A stretch of DNA of 64,000 nucleotides, from contig JARWIR010000008.1 in assembly GCA_029959085.1 (NCBI GenBank), forward strand, positions 4,526,001-4,590,000, read 5' to 3'. This document shows, one piece after another, positions 34,871 to 47,545 of the stretch. The DNA comes from Nemophila menziesii (taxonomy: Eukaryota; Streptophyta; Magnoliopsida; Boraginales; Hydrophyllaceae). How positions within the stretch are numbered: position 1 is the stretch's first letter; every line of letters begins with the position of its first letter. Under the pieces are notes generated by a model, which was not told the origin of the DNA, did not search any database, and saw only the letters and a list, made by a program, of their open reading frames with translations. The position numbers and the translations under genes were made by a program.

Positions 34871-36670
34871 TCCAACATTCCAAAGTGACTCTAAGCTCAA
34901 ATTCTACCTTGGCTTGGGGTTTATCTTGACTTTTTGACTTCTTCTCCTAATCTTGGAACCTTTTACAAACCATGTTTCTAAATGCGACACACTTAAATCA
35001 CAATTAATACACGAAAACTCTATAAATAGTAATATAGCCAAAACAAGAATTAAAAGTGTCATATAACAATACTAGGGGGAAATCCCTTACTTAGGCCCAA
35101 TAAACTCTCAAAATAATGTCTCGTAGATGGATTAATCCATCACAAAAAAAGAGACCTCAAGAAGTAACTCAAAGTGAATGACTCTTTACTTTTACTGATA
35201 AGAAAGTCAAGTACCTCATTTAATTTATGGGAGTAATATAAAAATGGGAAATTCTTTTGATCAGGTTTCAACTAACTTACTTTTGTCCATTAGATGAATA
35301 GTAGATTGAGCTTTTGTTTGTAATTATCTATGCCTCTAGTTAATAATTCTATTCATAAGGGTGAGTTGGTGAGTTTCTCATTTGCTGGAATTCAACTATC
35401 CTTCTAACTTCTACTGGTAGCTTAGAAGGCAACCTACACGTCATTATAGACCCTTCGCATGTGACCCTTGAAATAGTTTTTGGTAAATTAAGTTCCTCCC
35501 CTATTGACTACCTAAATGGAAAGACCTTATGGTTCAATACCTCAAATTAGGCGTCTATATGTTATATCCACAATTATAAGCCCCTGTGTATAGATATTAT
35601 TAAATTAAACGCATAGTTAATGGAATAAATAATCTATCCAAACTCTGTCAAACACTTTGTCCCAAATACAATAAATCAATTGACCAACTAAGCATAAATT
35701 CTTACATAAGAAACCTCAAGAAATGAGGGTTTAGTTCATACTAAAATAAGAAAAATTAATTAAAAATATAGACATAATAATATTCAAAATAAATATAAAA
35801 GATAGGTTACTCTTCCAGAAGAGATGAAATGGTGAACCGTTGGAGAAGAATCATTGTGTTTACGGAGAAACCCTTCTTTACTCCTCTCCAGCTCTTTAGC
35901 TTGTGCTCCCCTTGAAACTTACTAATGAAATGAGTTGTGTATTGGATTGATAATGAAACGGGGACTACTAAATGACTTACGTATGATTTAAAAAATGGTT
36001 GGGCCCCTTTGGCTTTCTTAGTTAGGTTCAGAAGGGCCTAACCCATTTTTACATGGCAGAATTTTGGTTCGAATCACGGTGGAAGAAAATAATATAACTT
36101 ATTCATCTTAACTTCTAATTGACTTACGTCACTTCACACGCGACATCGACTTCAAGATATCTCTAATCAAAAGGAATCAGGTCTATAACCCTCACTATTA
36201 TTTTAAAGTGACTGAAACACTAAGGTACAAAAATTTCTCTGGCAAACGCTCCAACTTTCTAAAGTGACTCTAAGCTCAAATTCTATCTTGGCTTGGAGTT
36301 TATCTTGACTTTTTGACTTCTTCTCCTAATCATGGAACCTTGTATTAACCATATTTCCAAAAGCTACACACTTAAAACAAAAGTAAGGCACAAAAGCTCT
36401 ATGAATAGTAATATTGCCAAAAAAAGAAATGAAAGTATAATATAGAAAATATTAGGGAAAATCCCTCACTTAGACCTAGTAAACTCCCAAAATAATGTCT
36501 CATGAATGGATTAATCCATCACAAAAAGAGAGACACCAAGAATTAAATCTAAATGAATGATTCTTTTCTTTTAGTGATAAGAAATTCAATTACCTCATTT
36601 AATTTATAGGAGTAATAAAAGAATGGGAAGTTCTTTTCAGCAGGTTTCAACCAACATACTTTTGTCCATC
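34871..36670. repeat. Duplicated pieces of the old LTR2 family
   Basis: The stretch 34871-35290 recurs at 36250-36670, offset by about 1.38 kb. Each carries the LTR2 end (TGTCTC..., GGATTAATCCATC, ...GAGAC near 35119-35157 and 36498-36537) followed by about 130 shared bases that resemble gypsy internal sequence. Between them 35291-36249 looks like LTR body: TAGCTTAGAAGG, CTATTGACTACCTAAATG, and a copy of 24140-24470. This looks like an old LTR with its 3' junction duplicated. No coding content. Confidence 0.65.
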
Positions 36671-38160
36671 AGATATGTGCTTTTGCATAACATATAACTT
36701 TTCATGCATATTTAGGGGATTCAATCACTATGAACTGTATTTTTGTTTCTTTGCTCTATAAACATACAACTACTAGTGTGGTTATTCACATTAGGAGGTA
36801 ATCCCTTACATATATTCATACGATATTAATTGCCTTAATATTGAAAATTATTGTTGTTTTTTTCATTGAGGGGCCATTGGATAATAAGTCGAGAAGGTAT
36901 CTGATTCTTCTTTTTTGGAGAAAAATAGAATAGAATATTTGATTGAATATAAACTTAAAGAAGTAGAGTTAATGAGGGAAAGTGTGCGGAAGAAAAAGCC
37001 TTACTAGCTAGAGGAGCACGTTAGTGTTATTATCGTGATACCAGGGTAGCCATAGTCTTCTACATCTGAGACTGTTTGGGGGTGTACTCAATATTTTATA
37101 GTCTCTATGTCTTATTATGATTTAAACTAGTTCCATTTGTAATGGTGTTATATGTAAAGTAAAATTGGGGAAACTACATAATCATCTCATAGATTTACTA
37201 ATGAAAGAAGGTAGAGAATCATCTTATAGCCATAGAGATGAGCAAATGATCTTATTACCATAGGAATGAGAGTAAATCATATGATGCTTTATAACTTGAG
37301 CATATTAGAATATGAGGAAGGATATGAAAGAAAAGAAGATAAAGATATACATACTCGCAAAGACCTAATGTACAAAACAAAACATTTTGTTTAATATAAC
37401 CAAATTTAAATGATAGTTTTTTTTAGTATGTGTGACTTATACTAATGGTTTACGTCAATCCAACTTTCATCTATTTTATATATTCTAGAGCCGGACTTAT
37501 ACTGCAACAAGGGATGGAGCCATGATTTTTTTTAATTAATTGCACTCTAGCTCCCTATATTATGTAATTCAATTTTATGTCGTTATATTATTATTTTTTG
37601 ACACCCGTTAAATTTTTTAAATTATAATCTTAAAATCTAATCTCTAAATTTTGAATAAAAAATTAAATTCGTTTTTTTTCTTATTAATATATTTATATTT
37701 TGATCAAGTATATTTTGATACGCGGTATACGCTCATGTGTGTGTGTGTCTATATATATATATATATATAATTCATGATCGACTTATAAGACTTTCATATT
37801 TCATTTACTGGAATAACTAGTCTACTATTTATATTTATTTTTCTTTTTATTTACCCTTATCGCAAAATTTATATTTTAATTTATTTTGGGTTTATTATGA
37901 GATATATGATTTTTTTAAATATACTTATAATAAAATATTTGGATGTTTTACATGTCATATATTATGATTTTCTTAGTTTGACTAGCACATCACACATAGT
38001 AAATATAACAAATAAAAAATAAACAAAAAAATATTTTCCTATAATAAAGAACCTCTTATTTGGATATATTCGCAGACCCGAGAGGTCATTCATAAGATAT
38101 ATTTTTAGATTTTCAAAAATTATATTACTTATTTTAATTAATTATTAATATATTTTGTTT
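36671..38160. other. AT-rich stretch, one unidentified open segment
   Basis: A plus-strand segment near 36900-37010 reads FLEKNRIEYLIEYKLKEVEL followed by MRESVRKKKPY and a stop. It is lysine- and glutamate-rich and could be a broken exon, but I cannot assign it. The rest, including a TG/TA run at 37735-37768, shows nothing. The 3' part leads into the intron before the Transposase_24 exons. Confidence 0.4.
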
Positions 38161-38395
38161 AAAATATTAATGCACAGGGGAAGCTGAAGAAGAAGACTAA
38201 GGAGTCGTTAACCTGTTTTGACGAGTCTACCCAACAGGAGAGAGAACTCTCTAATCTTGGGGGTTTTTTCGAATATGTGAATTACGACTCGGACAAAGAC
38301 GTACGGTGGAGAAACCCAGACTATAAGGAGTGTAATGTGAGTTTCCTTTTCTTTTATTATTAAATTCATTAAACTATTACTTAAATCTGACTATT

Positions 38396-38480
38396 TTAGG
38401 AAACTTTCCAAATAAAGAAAGTTTCCATTAATATAAAGTTTCCCGAAATGGAAACTTTCCTTATTTGGAAAGTTTCCTAA
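38396..38480. repeat. Intronic inverted repeat, 34 bp arms
   Basis: The arms at 38396-38429 and 38447-38480 are inverse copies with one mismatch (arm begins TTAGGAAACTTTCC), around a 17-base loop. It lies in the intron between the two Transposase_24 exons. A further partial copy of the AAACTTTCC motif follows at 38485. Confidence 0.9.
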
Positions 38481-38961
38481 ACTAGTAACTTTCCTTATTT
38501 AAACTTTTAATTTGTCTTTTTAAAATACTTATTAATTAACTTTTCATGACTTGTAACAAGACGTGTATAGGGAGAAGCTCAAGGAGATTGTTTGCGAGAA
38601 AGGGGCAGGATCATCTGGTGGGACCGCCCCTGAAGTGCCGCTTAAGGATCAAATTGAATCCATGAGAGAAGCCGTTGAACAAGTCATGGGTCCTCCGAAG
38701 ACGGCTTGGGTGACCAAGTCCATAAGAAGGCTCGTGTCTCCCAGCCGGATCCAGAAGTTAGGAGAAATTCGGAGAGGCTAGACGCGATGATGACGGCGAT
38801 GAACGAGCTTCGCGCACTTCAAGTTCTCCCTCCTATCGAGCGTACCCCTTCAGCGACTCCTTCATCAGCTACTTCGACTGGCGGTCGCTATTCGATAAGC
38901 GTGCTTGACACAACTATGGCGGCGTTGAATGACCTATCCCCCAAAGCCTCGAGAGGAGATG

Positions 38962-38963
38962 GA

Positions 38964-39004
<41 letters not shown>

Positions 39005-39042
39005 CGACGACGATGATGATGATGACGATGATGAAGAGGGTG
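38962..39042. repeat. (GAT)n/(GAC)n trinucleotide repeat encoding poly-Asp
   Basis: About 27 GAT or GAC codons in frame with the Transposase_24 C-terminus. The mixture of GAT and GAC suggests both slippage and retention of Asp coding. Confidence 0.9.
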
Positions 39043-39419
39043 TAGATTTATAAGCTCCTTTTTTTAATTATATTATATTTTGGTGTATTTTGACTACTTT
39101 ATATGTTTGTTTGACTTTTGTTGGCTATGTTTGACTTTATTTGACTTTATTTACGGTTTTTGAAATTAATTTGAATTACGTTTTGCTTTTGGTTAATAAT
39201 TGTGATTTTAATTATTTATTATATATATATATATTTGTTTAAATATTCAAATAAAAAGAAATTTATAAATAAAATTAAAAATATAAATATATTTGAAAAT
39301 AAAAAAATAAAAATATTATATTGAAAATAAAAAAAATAATTGCATTAAAAATACGAATAAAAAATTATTTAAAAATCAAATTTTTATTTTAGAATTCGAA
39401 ATTTAGAAAAAAACATGTT

Positions 39420-39749
39420 AACGACGAATATGTCGTCTCTAGACAAAGATGAATTTTGTTGCTAATATTTGGAACAATTAACGACGACAAAATAGGGACG
39501 AGTCAAGTCGTCTTTATATTTAGTAATAGCGACGAGGTTTTCTCGTCGCTAACATCGACATATTAGCGATGTACAGGTTGTCGCAAGAAGGTCTCACTAT
39601 TTGGCGACGAATCAACTCTTTTTCGTCGCAAAGTCTAAAGATTAGTTACGACTTTCTAGCGACGAGTAGTCGTCGCTAATTCACTTTAGCGACGATTTTT
39701 TGCATTTAGCGATGAACGCTGGTCGTCGCTAAAAGACCAATCTATAGTG
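39420..39749. repeat. Right subterminal motif zone of the second CACTA family
   Basis: Repeated TCGTCGCTAAA, AGCGACGA and TTAGCGACGA in both orientations, with small hairpins such as AGCGACGAGGTTTTCTCGTC near 39526. In En/Spm such motifs are the binding sites of the element's accessory protein. Homology in sequence is by motif only. Confidence 0.75.
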
Positions 39750-39754
39750 GTGTA

Positions 39755-40850
39755 TGTACTAGTAATTTTTTCAAATAAAAGCAATCATCCTTCTATATAG
39801 ATCATTGATAATTTTATTTGATAGTGCAAACATTGCCATCCAGTAACTTGCATTATTAAAAAGAATTAATCTAATTAATTGTATTTTTGCAACATATGAT
39901 AATATCTTTGTACTCTAAAGTTCATTTTTTTTTTAGTTATTTGTGTTATTAATGATATGCGATCATTGATGCTTGATCATCCAATTAACAAAGGACTCCT
40001 ATGTATTTTAATAGTACGTGGTCATCAAATACGTGTATAATATCCATAATTTCCTCTTTTATATAATTATTACAACCTCCAAAGAATATATGACTCGTGT
40101 TATCACTTATATTTAATCAAGATAATATTTGAATAATAAAAACCCTTTCTTTATTATTATAGATGATTATCTTGTAGGCTAACAAAAGACCATAGATCAT
40201 TTATAAATATTATGTGATTTTATTTGATCAATTCGAATTATGGGTGGCAGTTACATCCCTCTTTCAACCTACTTTTACTATTATTTGAGAAAGTACTTGC
40301 ATTACATATTAAAATTAAAAAGGGATACAATGGATCTCTATTAGCCAACTATTACTAGAAAAAAAACATTTTGGGCTACCATTGATCATAATTAAGCATG
40401 AAGTTGTTGTCAAAAACATTCTTACCCAATTAATTAATTGACTTGGGTAAGAAGATGCTTCCAATGTCTGAATTACAAATGGGTTTCTATAAATTCATCT
40501 TAAATGCACAACTCTTTGATAAATTTAATCTTTAGTTGTCCCTAATAAATTCTTAAGAAATTAAGTTTTTATTTAATATTTCTGCATGCCACAAACATAT
40601 ATTGCTTCTTTAACATAATTCTATCAATGTAGAACTAAGCCTAAAGTCAATGATTTTGTATATGCACAAGAATTTTGAGTTTTAGGAACTAGTGTTACAG
40701 TAGTTAATTTATATCTATGAGAATCTTAGAATTTTTAAACAAATTCTTGATAGCATAATAAATATCATTTACCAGCAATGTGCCATGTAATTAAAAAGAA
40801 CTCTATAACCCTTTCATGGATATTCATACTATCAACATAGAACGATCCCG
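39755..40850. other. AT-rich stretch, no gene seen
   Basis: Only short frames. A small hairpin, CTTACCCAA and TTGGGTAAG separated by 13 bases, lies at 40423-40453. No terminal repeats or coding similarity were recognised. It may hold the decayed rest of the LINE that starts at 40850. Confidence 0.45.
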
Positions 40851-41515
40851 ATTCAATTTTCTATCTTTGGATTGTAAGGATAGTAATTCATCATCTTCAG
40901 GTGTTATACTCTTTCGGAAAATCTTTTGATCATTAGAATATTAAATATCGAATGAGAATGTCTATTTGTTCCAAGTACACTAGTATAATGTGAAACAAAA
41001 GACTCTAAAATATCATCTCCATTTACAAGAGTTACTCCAACATTAGAGGTGATACTAGATAATTTATTTCTTGCTCTTTTACTATTTACTTATTTGTGGT
41101 AGTAAGAAGTATTAAAGTTACCATCATCAACCCAAATAACTCTAAATTAATTCCTAGTGTTTGATTCCTCTTTATGTTGTGCTTCATGAAATTCTTATAG
41201 AAGTTTTGCTTCCTACTCAATTATGAAAACTGGTAAATCTCCGTACATTCTAGCAAACTGATACATATTAATATTACTTTACATACCTTCAATGTTACTT
41301 GACATAGGTTTGAAGAATATTCGATTCATCTTACTGAGTTCGACTTTGATAAGCTTATATTTGTTTGCTCCATGTCTTAGTAACAATAGGTAAAAGTCTC
41401 CATGGTCTATATGTATGTTGTAACATTTGAAAGGGGATGACCTATATTGAATAATTTTTAAGTGTCGACTAAAATGGTCTAAAACACTAGGATATTTTAG
41501 AATCAAAGAATTTTA
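40850..41515 (-). pseudogene. LINE ORF2 relic (between endonuclease and reverse transcriptase)
   Basis: On the minus strand 41506-41279 reads SPFKCYNIHIDHGDFYLLLL and KLIKVELSKMNR with SSNIEG, matching the plant LINE segment with consensus PFKFYNYW.xHxDF...KLKxVKxELKxWN. It continues, broken, with EFHEAQHKEES, WVDDGNFNTSYYHK (consensus WLxDGDSNTxFFH, near 41110) and a stretch resembling the start of the reverse transcriptase. No YADD-type RT core was seen further down. It is a separate insertion from the DUF4283 LINE and in the opposite orientation. Confidence 0.6.
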
Positions 41516-43416
41516 TTTGAGTTTAATAGTCCAACAATTTTTTACTAGACTTCTATCAAACCTTCTTGCTATCATATTATTTCAATCTTTTTTGTTATTC
41601 ATGTTAATATTGGGTCATTAAAATTAAATTTGTGAGTTCAAGTTCATCTATACATTTTATTATATCAGGTGCTTCATTAAGAAGACATATAAAATTGATT
41701 CTTTCATCCATTTTAGTGATTGAAATAAAAATAAACACATGATATAATCATTCTTGACTGGCAGTATTCAAACAAATATATGTCATCCAGGTGCCTTTTC
41801 CTTATTGAAACAACTCATTGCATACAATTGGAATAGAAGAACTCAATACCTAATGTTATATCTTGCACATCGCATATATTTAGTAATGCAATCTAGTATT
41901 GAAATTTTTTCTATATATGAGATCCATATAGTTCGAATTCTTTCACATTTATCATAATAACATTTTTGAGCTACTTTCCATCTACTATAAATATTCTTTC
42001 ATATTCTATTTGCTTTCCGAAAGTTGAGTTTTATTTTTAGAAGGCTAAACAACAAAACATCATTATCATTGTATTTTGAATTGATTTTTTCCTAATAAAT
42101 AAGAATATAAGATAATTCATATTTATATTTACACGTCTAACCTACCTTGTATTCTTCTAAGATTTTATTGTAAGTTTTTATATACAATAAAATGTGTAAT
42201 AGAGTACGTGGGGTGGGGTTGGAATTGGTGTATGTCGAAGGAAAAGAGTGTGCGTAGGTAATAAATGTATGTGATATTTTTTCATAGTTATGAAGTGATA
42301 AGCGTTTGACTTGTGAATTAGCATTCAATTTTTCTAAAGATTAAAATGTTGTGTGGACCCACAAGAACATATATAATCAAAATAAATTTTGGTAAATTTT
42401 ATATCTTCTATTTTATTAATGAATATTGTTTAATCTATATATTGTATTTACCTACTTTGTATACATATTCCATTAAAAAAGTATAATGAAAAAAATAATA
42501 TAATTATCCCAAAATATATAATTTACATAATTTTCTCCGGTATATATTATAATAATATATTACACCATCTAGAAACATATTAATTTTTGAATGAATATTA
42601 TAATATTCCTCTACAAAATTGAAACAGAATTGTGATCCACACGAACATTCAACTTCGCATAATTCATCTTCGTGTATATGGATCGTATTGCCACATTGAG
42701 TGATATTGTCTTTTAGATAATATCCACCAATCTACGTAAATCTTCCCCCTATGTAAAAAACAAAACTTAATATCATATTAAACATAGAGTGTCAAAGACT
42801 TTAATTATACATAATAATATTGTGAAGGTCATGTGTGTTAGAAATATTTTGATTGGACATGTTTCAATATGCAGTAATCTCAAGGCATTCCCAATAAGAT
42901 GGTTGGGAGGGACAACGTCATTCAAAATTCTTTTTATTACAAAATGTATTTACATATTACAGTGATGTGTTAGTTTCTAATTTAAGAGTTTTTCAATATA
43001 GCTCATTTATTTAAAAAATTATATGTATCCCATGTGTTTCTATTAAATGCAGAAAGGTCTCTATATTATATTATATTGTGTATAGATCATATAGGTTTGT
43101 ATATTGTACAAAATACCATAATGATTTTTTTTTTAATTTTACACCTTTATATAATATTTTAGATTTCTAACTATTTCTATTTAATCATAGAAAACACTTT
43201 ATTTTTTTCTAGTAAATACTAAGATATAATTTTTCTAAATTTAATGCCAAATTAATTTAATATTTAAGATCAGCTTGAAATTATTGAATTAAATTTTTTT
43301 ATAAATTATAATATATTGCATATTACAACCTATATGTCAAAAATATTGTAAAACTATTCAACCATTTTACAACGAAGAACGTTGTAAAAAAAGTTAACCT
43401 TAAAAGATAAAGTTAA

Positions 43417-43419
<3 letters not shown>

Positions 43420-43470
<51 letters not shown>
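43420..43470. repeat. (TA)n microsatellite
   Basis: A pure TA run; B1 has only a few units at 3223-3236. Another run follows at 43855-43895. Confidence 0.95.
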
Positions 43471-43471
<1 letters not shown>

Positions 43472-43851
43472 TTATAAATATGGTATTATCTAACCTATTT
43501 ATAAAATATAATGTATCCTAAAAACATTCAAACTTTCCTCAATATTATATATTTTAGAGAAAATTGTACTTTAGAAACAATTTATCACAATTAACATATA
43601 TTATGACCCTTAATTAGGAAAAATAGTTTAAAATATTTTGAGCAAAATATAAATAAATTTAAAGTAAACGGGTTCTATACTAGTCTTACCTTTTAGATAC
43701 TTACCACCTAGATATCTAATGAGATATCATGAAACCATCATATTTATATATTTGTTGGTCTAATATAATATTTAGAAATATGATAAAGTGGGTGATAAAA
43801 TATTTTAACGTAAAACTAGTAAAATTTTATTCTTATTCAACTAAATTCCCG

Positions 43852-43898
<47 letters not shown>

Positions 43899-44298
43899 TA
43901 TTTAAATATTGTTATTGACTTATTCAATAAGATATATAAATGTTCAAAAATATGTGTTGTTATAGTTTAGTGAATTTCAAGGTAAGAAATTAATCATAGA
44001 TTATGGATTATAAAAAATATATTATTTTAATTATGTTATAATTTTATTTTATATTAATATATAGAGGTTTTAAGTAGCAATGCATGAAAAAAATGGTTAA
44101 GCAATTAGGTTTTTTTATATAGAATAATACATTAAGAAAAATAATTAATTCAATTTCATTTAATTTTTAATTAAATAAATAATAAATTACTCAAAATAAA
44201 TATAAATAATTAATTTAATCATATTTTACAAGCATTAAATCCATACATCCTACAAAAATTGCAGTTTATAACTATCTTATAATAATTGTGTTACTTAC

Positions 44299-45139
44299 TC
44301 ATAATTGAAATGGAATGACCAACGACCTTGTACTCATGATAGTATAAGTGTTCCTAAGTGAGCATGTAAGCTGTAATCACTATATGAAAATAAAGTAATA
44401 TTGTTATAGTTTACTCTATTTTTAATATTTCATATATTTAAAAAGTTGTTAGCCACATACTCACTTACTAACATAATTCAAATATATTATAAAGTCACAT
44501 AAATACATAAATATTTGATAAAATGTGTTTCCTATGTACATATTCTGTATTCAAGCAAATATATATATATATATATATATATATACAACTCTATTATTTC
44601 ATATATGTTCTCTCATGTTAAATCAAACACATAAAAAATATTAATGCTAAGTAGCATGATACAGATAAAGAAAATAATATTTTCACTTTTATTTATCATC
44701 TATAGATTGAATTAACAGATATGTGTAGTTTATAAAATGTTAACATAAAGGTGTAGATTCACATTAAATGTCAAAACTTTAACCCACTATTTATATGATT
44801 AATAAAAATTTATTTTTATTTAGTTATCATGTATAAACATGATTCAAATTTGTTTCTAACATAAAGTTAATATTTGAAAATAAAAAATAAATATATGAGG
44901 ATAGAGGAAAATCCATGTTTAAGCACTTGTTATCCCTTGAGGAAAATATATTTTATAGAGGTATAATTCATACTACACATAATTCATTATAAGTACACAA
45001 ATAAAATTCATAAACAACTATCTAAATATTTCTTAATATAAACATAATAATTTCAAATAAATGATAACCATAGCCCTCCCATAAATTTTTATATAATCTA
45101 TCCTATCCAAAAAAAAAGTACCTTGTATTTTTTCCTCAA

Positions 45140-45177
<38 letters not shown>

Positions 45178-46590
45178 TAAATCTAGCCGACCCTTAAGTA
45201 AATACAGGTCCACTTGAGTTTCTCTATATCCAATCTAGCCACTATAACATACAACAACAGAAAAATAAAATTTAATAATCACTTTATCTTACTCAATTTC
45301 ATATCCATTATATTTCAAAAACAAAACTATTTTGCTATAATGAATACATGGTTACTTTGTATCTCAAAATTTAAATTCTTAAAATATTTACCTTTGTGAT
45401 TACTTCAAAATGATGTACTCTATAATTTATAACTTATTTATAATTTATTCATTTATAATGAATATAAATATGTATATTATTAAGTATATTATGTCTTAAC
45501 CTTATCAAACATTTACACGTATGTTATCATCACAATAAATCTTGAAAATCATAATTTCTGGCAGTCCCCAATATAACTATTTATTTGTAAACTAGATTTG
45601 ACACCTCCAAAATATATATAAGAAACTATGTGAAAATTGATATAAGTTATGATATATATATACATATTTTCGTTTCTTTATATATTAATAGGTGTAATAT
45701 TCTTTCAATCAACACTATTTTCCATCACCATACCTCACCATACACCCTCACACCATAAAGAATGACCAATAATTAGAAAGAAATACCAATTAGCCACTAT
45801 TCTAAAGTTTTTGTGTATATATTAGAAAGGATAAGAAAAAATCTAAAAAAAATATATATGTTTATTTTAAAAAATAATCAATTTTTTTAGATCTATTCAG
45901 ATTAAACTGTAAATGAGAAATTGTATAATTTCTTATTTTACATAAGACTTGAAAGAAATTCAAAATTTATAATATCAAAAATATTGTACGAATCATTCAA
46001 AGATTTTGTGTGTTGAAGTAATATCTTCACATAAATTTTTTCAGATCCCAATAAACTAATTAAACGAAAGTATATTGTAGAAAAAGACCTTATAGAGAAA
46101 AAATTATCATATTCAGAGTAGCAAGAATGTGTATAGACATTAATTCATAATACCTAATAAATTATAAATAAACGCTTGAATTTATTGCAGAAATAAAACT
46201 TCACCTAAAGATTTTGAACAATATTCATATATATCATTGGACGAATTACAAAATCCTATAAATACATGTTTAAAGTAAGAAAAATTCTTGCATCCAATAT
46301 TGATGATCCTACACCAATTACATTAATACATATAACTTAGTATAAAGATAGGTGTTTTGTTATAATAACAATGGCCATGATAGACCATCCAATATTGGAT
46401 TGAAGTCTTACCGTTAATGTAATTAATTCAAAGTATATAAGAAATTTTATTAATTAGTCATACAAGTAGCAAAATTAAAATAATAAAAAGATATACAAGC
46501 ATAATAAGAAAAATACCTTGAATTTGTTATAGAAGTAGATAGAAATTGAATAGGATAAAGTAGCGTCTAGGGTTTTCTTAAATCATATGG
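44299..46590 (-). pseudogene. Two-exon gene relic, tentative eL20 N-terminus, copy 3
   Basis: Same structure as the other two copies: 5' UTR exon ending at 46517 with the AAAACCCTAG motif (here followed by ACGCT), and coding exon 44370-44299 with ATG at 44365 and donor GTAAGT. The fourth codon is TAG instead of AAG or AAT, so this copy is clearly dead. The HEYKVVGHSI part is unchanged. Confidence 0.35.
46279..46420. mobile_element. MITE-like insertion specific to copy B2
   Basis: B1 reads TTTAAAGTAATCTATTCAAAG at the matching place. B2 has about 145 extra bases with inverted blocks near the ends (ATCCAATATTG at 46292 and CCAATATTGGAT at 46388 read in inverse), and GTAAGA at both tips when read inward. 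A clean target duplication was not defined. Confidence 0.5.
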
Positions 46591-46904
46591 ATTTTATAGG
46601 TGTAAAAATAAACTTTAGATCCTTATTTAATGAATTTTTTTTATATATTCTCCCCATAATATCATAATTAATATATTACAAACCTAATAGAGTACGTAAT
46701 AAGGTAAAAGTTGTAGTCTTTTCATCTATTTTTTTTATGTCCGACGATATTAATATAAAATTCATGTATGTACACAATTAATATATTGTGAATTTTTTGA
46801 ATAAAATTCATATATATATATATATATACAAAAGTCAATTATTCATTTCAAATTATGCACTTAAATATGAGTCTTTCCAATTTTTGTGGTAATATAGGTA
46901 TGGT

Positions 46905-47545
46905 AGGGGATGTGGTAATCATTAAAATGTGAAAAAAATTCCATAGTACCCTGAAATCATTGAGGTAAGCATGAAGCAAGCACGGGAAAAGCACACTATA
47001 ATGATTAAAAACACCAGTTGTATATTTGATTGATAATAAAATGAGGGCTACTAAATGACTTATATATGAGTAAAAAAAGACTTGATTCCATGGGCTTTCT
47101 TATTTAGGTTTAAAATTGTCCAACCCATTTTTACATAGAAGAATTATGGATCAATATAAGGTGGAAGAAAATAGTATAACTTATTCATCTTAACTCTGAA
47201 TTGACTTCCTTCACTTCTCACACGACAACCACAGGTCCATAACTCTCACAAATATATCATAGTGCCTGAAATACTAAGACGCGACAATTTCTTCGACAAA
47301 TGCTCCAACTTTCCAAAGTGACTCTAAGCTCAAATTCTACTTTGACTTGGGTTTATCTTGACTTTTTGAATTCCTCTCCTAATCTTGGAACCTTTTATAA
47401 ACTATGTTCCTAAAAGCTACACACTTAAAACACAATTTAGACACAAAAACTCTAAAAATTGTAATATAGACAAAACAAGAATTAAAAGTATAATATAAAA
47501 ATACTAGGAAAAACTCTATAACTTAGGCCAAATAAACTCTTAAAA
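46905..47545. repeat. Old LTR2 repeat in B2, empty gypsy site
   Basis: The counterpart of 6640-7285. At 47301-47320 it reads TGCTCCAACTTTCCAAAGTG, the uninterrupted form of the gypsy target site. Confidence 0.75.

Larger units (their letters stand above)
38178..39052 (+). pseudogene. Transposase_24-family CACTA gene, last two exons
   Basis: Exon 38178-38336 opens after TGCACAG, stays open for 53 codons (GKLKKKTKESLTCFDEST, then NYDSDKDVRWRNPDYKEC) and ends before GTGAGT. Exon 38561-39052 opens after AACAAG with VYREKLKEIVCEKGAGSSGG and PLKDQIESMREAVEQVMGPP. A single-base frameshift near 38700 shifts reading to GDQVHKKARVSQPDPEVRRN and on to a C-terminus of about 25 Asp followed by EEGVDL. 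The Lys/Glu helix before a low-complexity tail fits the C-terminal region of plant Ptta/En/Spm Transposase_24 proteins. Upstream exons are missing. One frameshift in about 215 codons makes it the best kept TE gene here. Confidence 0.65.
38161..39749 (+). mobile_element. CACTA transposon of a second family, right end only
   Basis: The right terminus is ...TATAGTG at 39749, the inverse of CACTATAGATTGG, preceded by 330 bases dense in TCGTCGCTAAA and AGCGACGA motifs. Upstream lies the 3' end of a plus-strand Transposase_24 gene. The terminal sequence differs from the element at 53747 (CACTACCGC), so it is a different family. No matching left end is present in the window. Confidence 0.78.

Noticed and set aside
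15870..39749. A single giant CACTA element from the left end at 15870 to the right end at 39749
   Set aside because: The two termini differ in sequence (CACTACCGC against CACTATAGA), the flanks show no matching 3 bp duplication, and homology to the intact element stops at 17920 within unrelated sequence.
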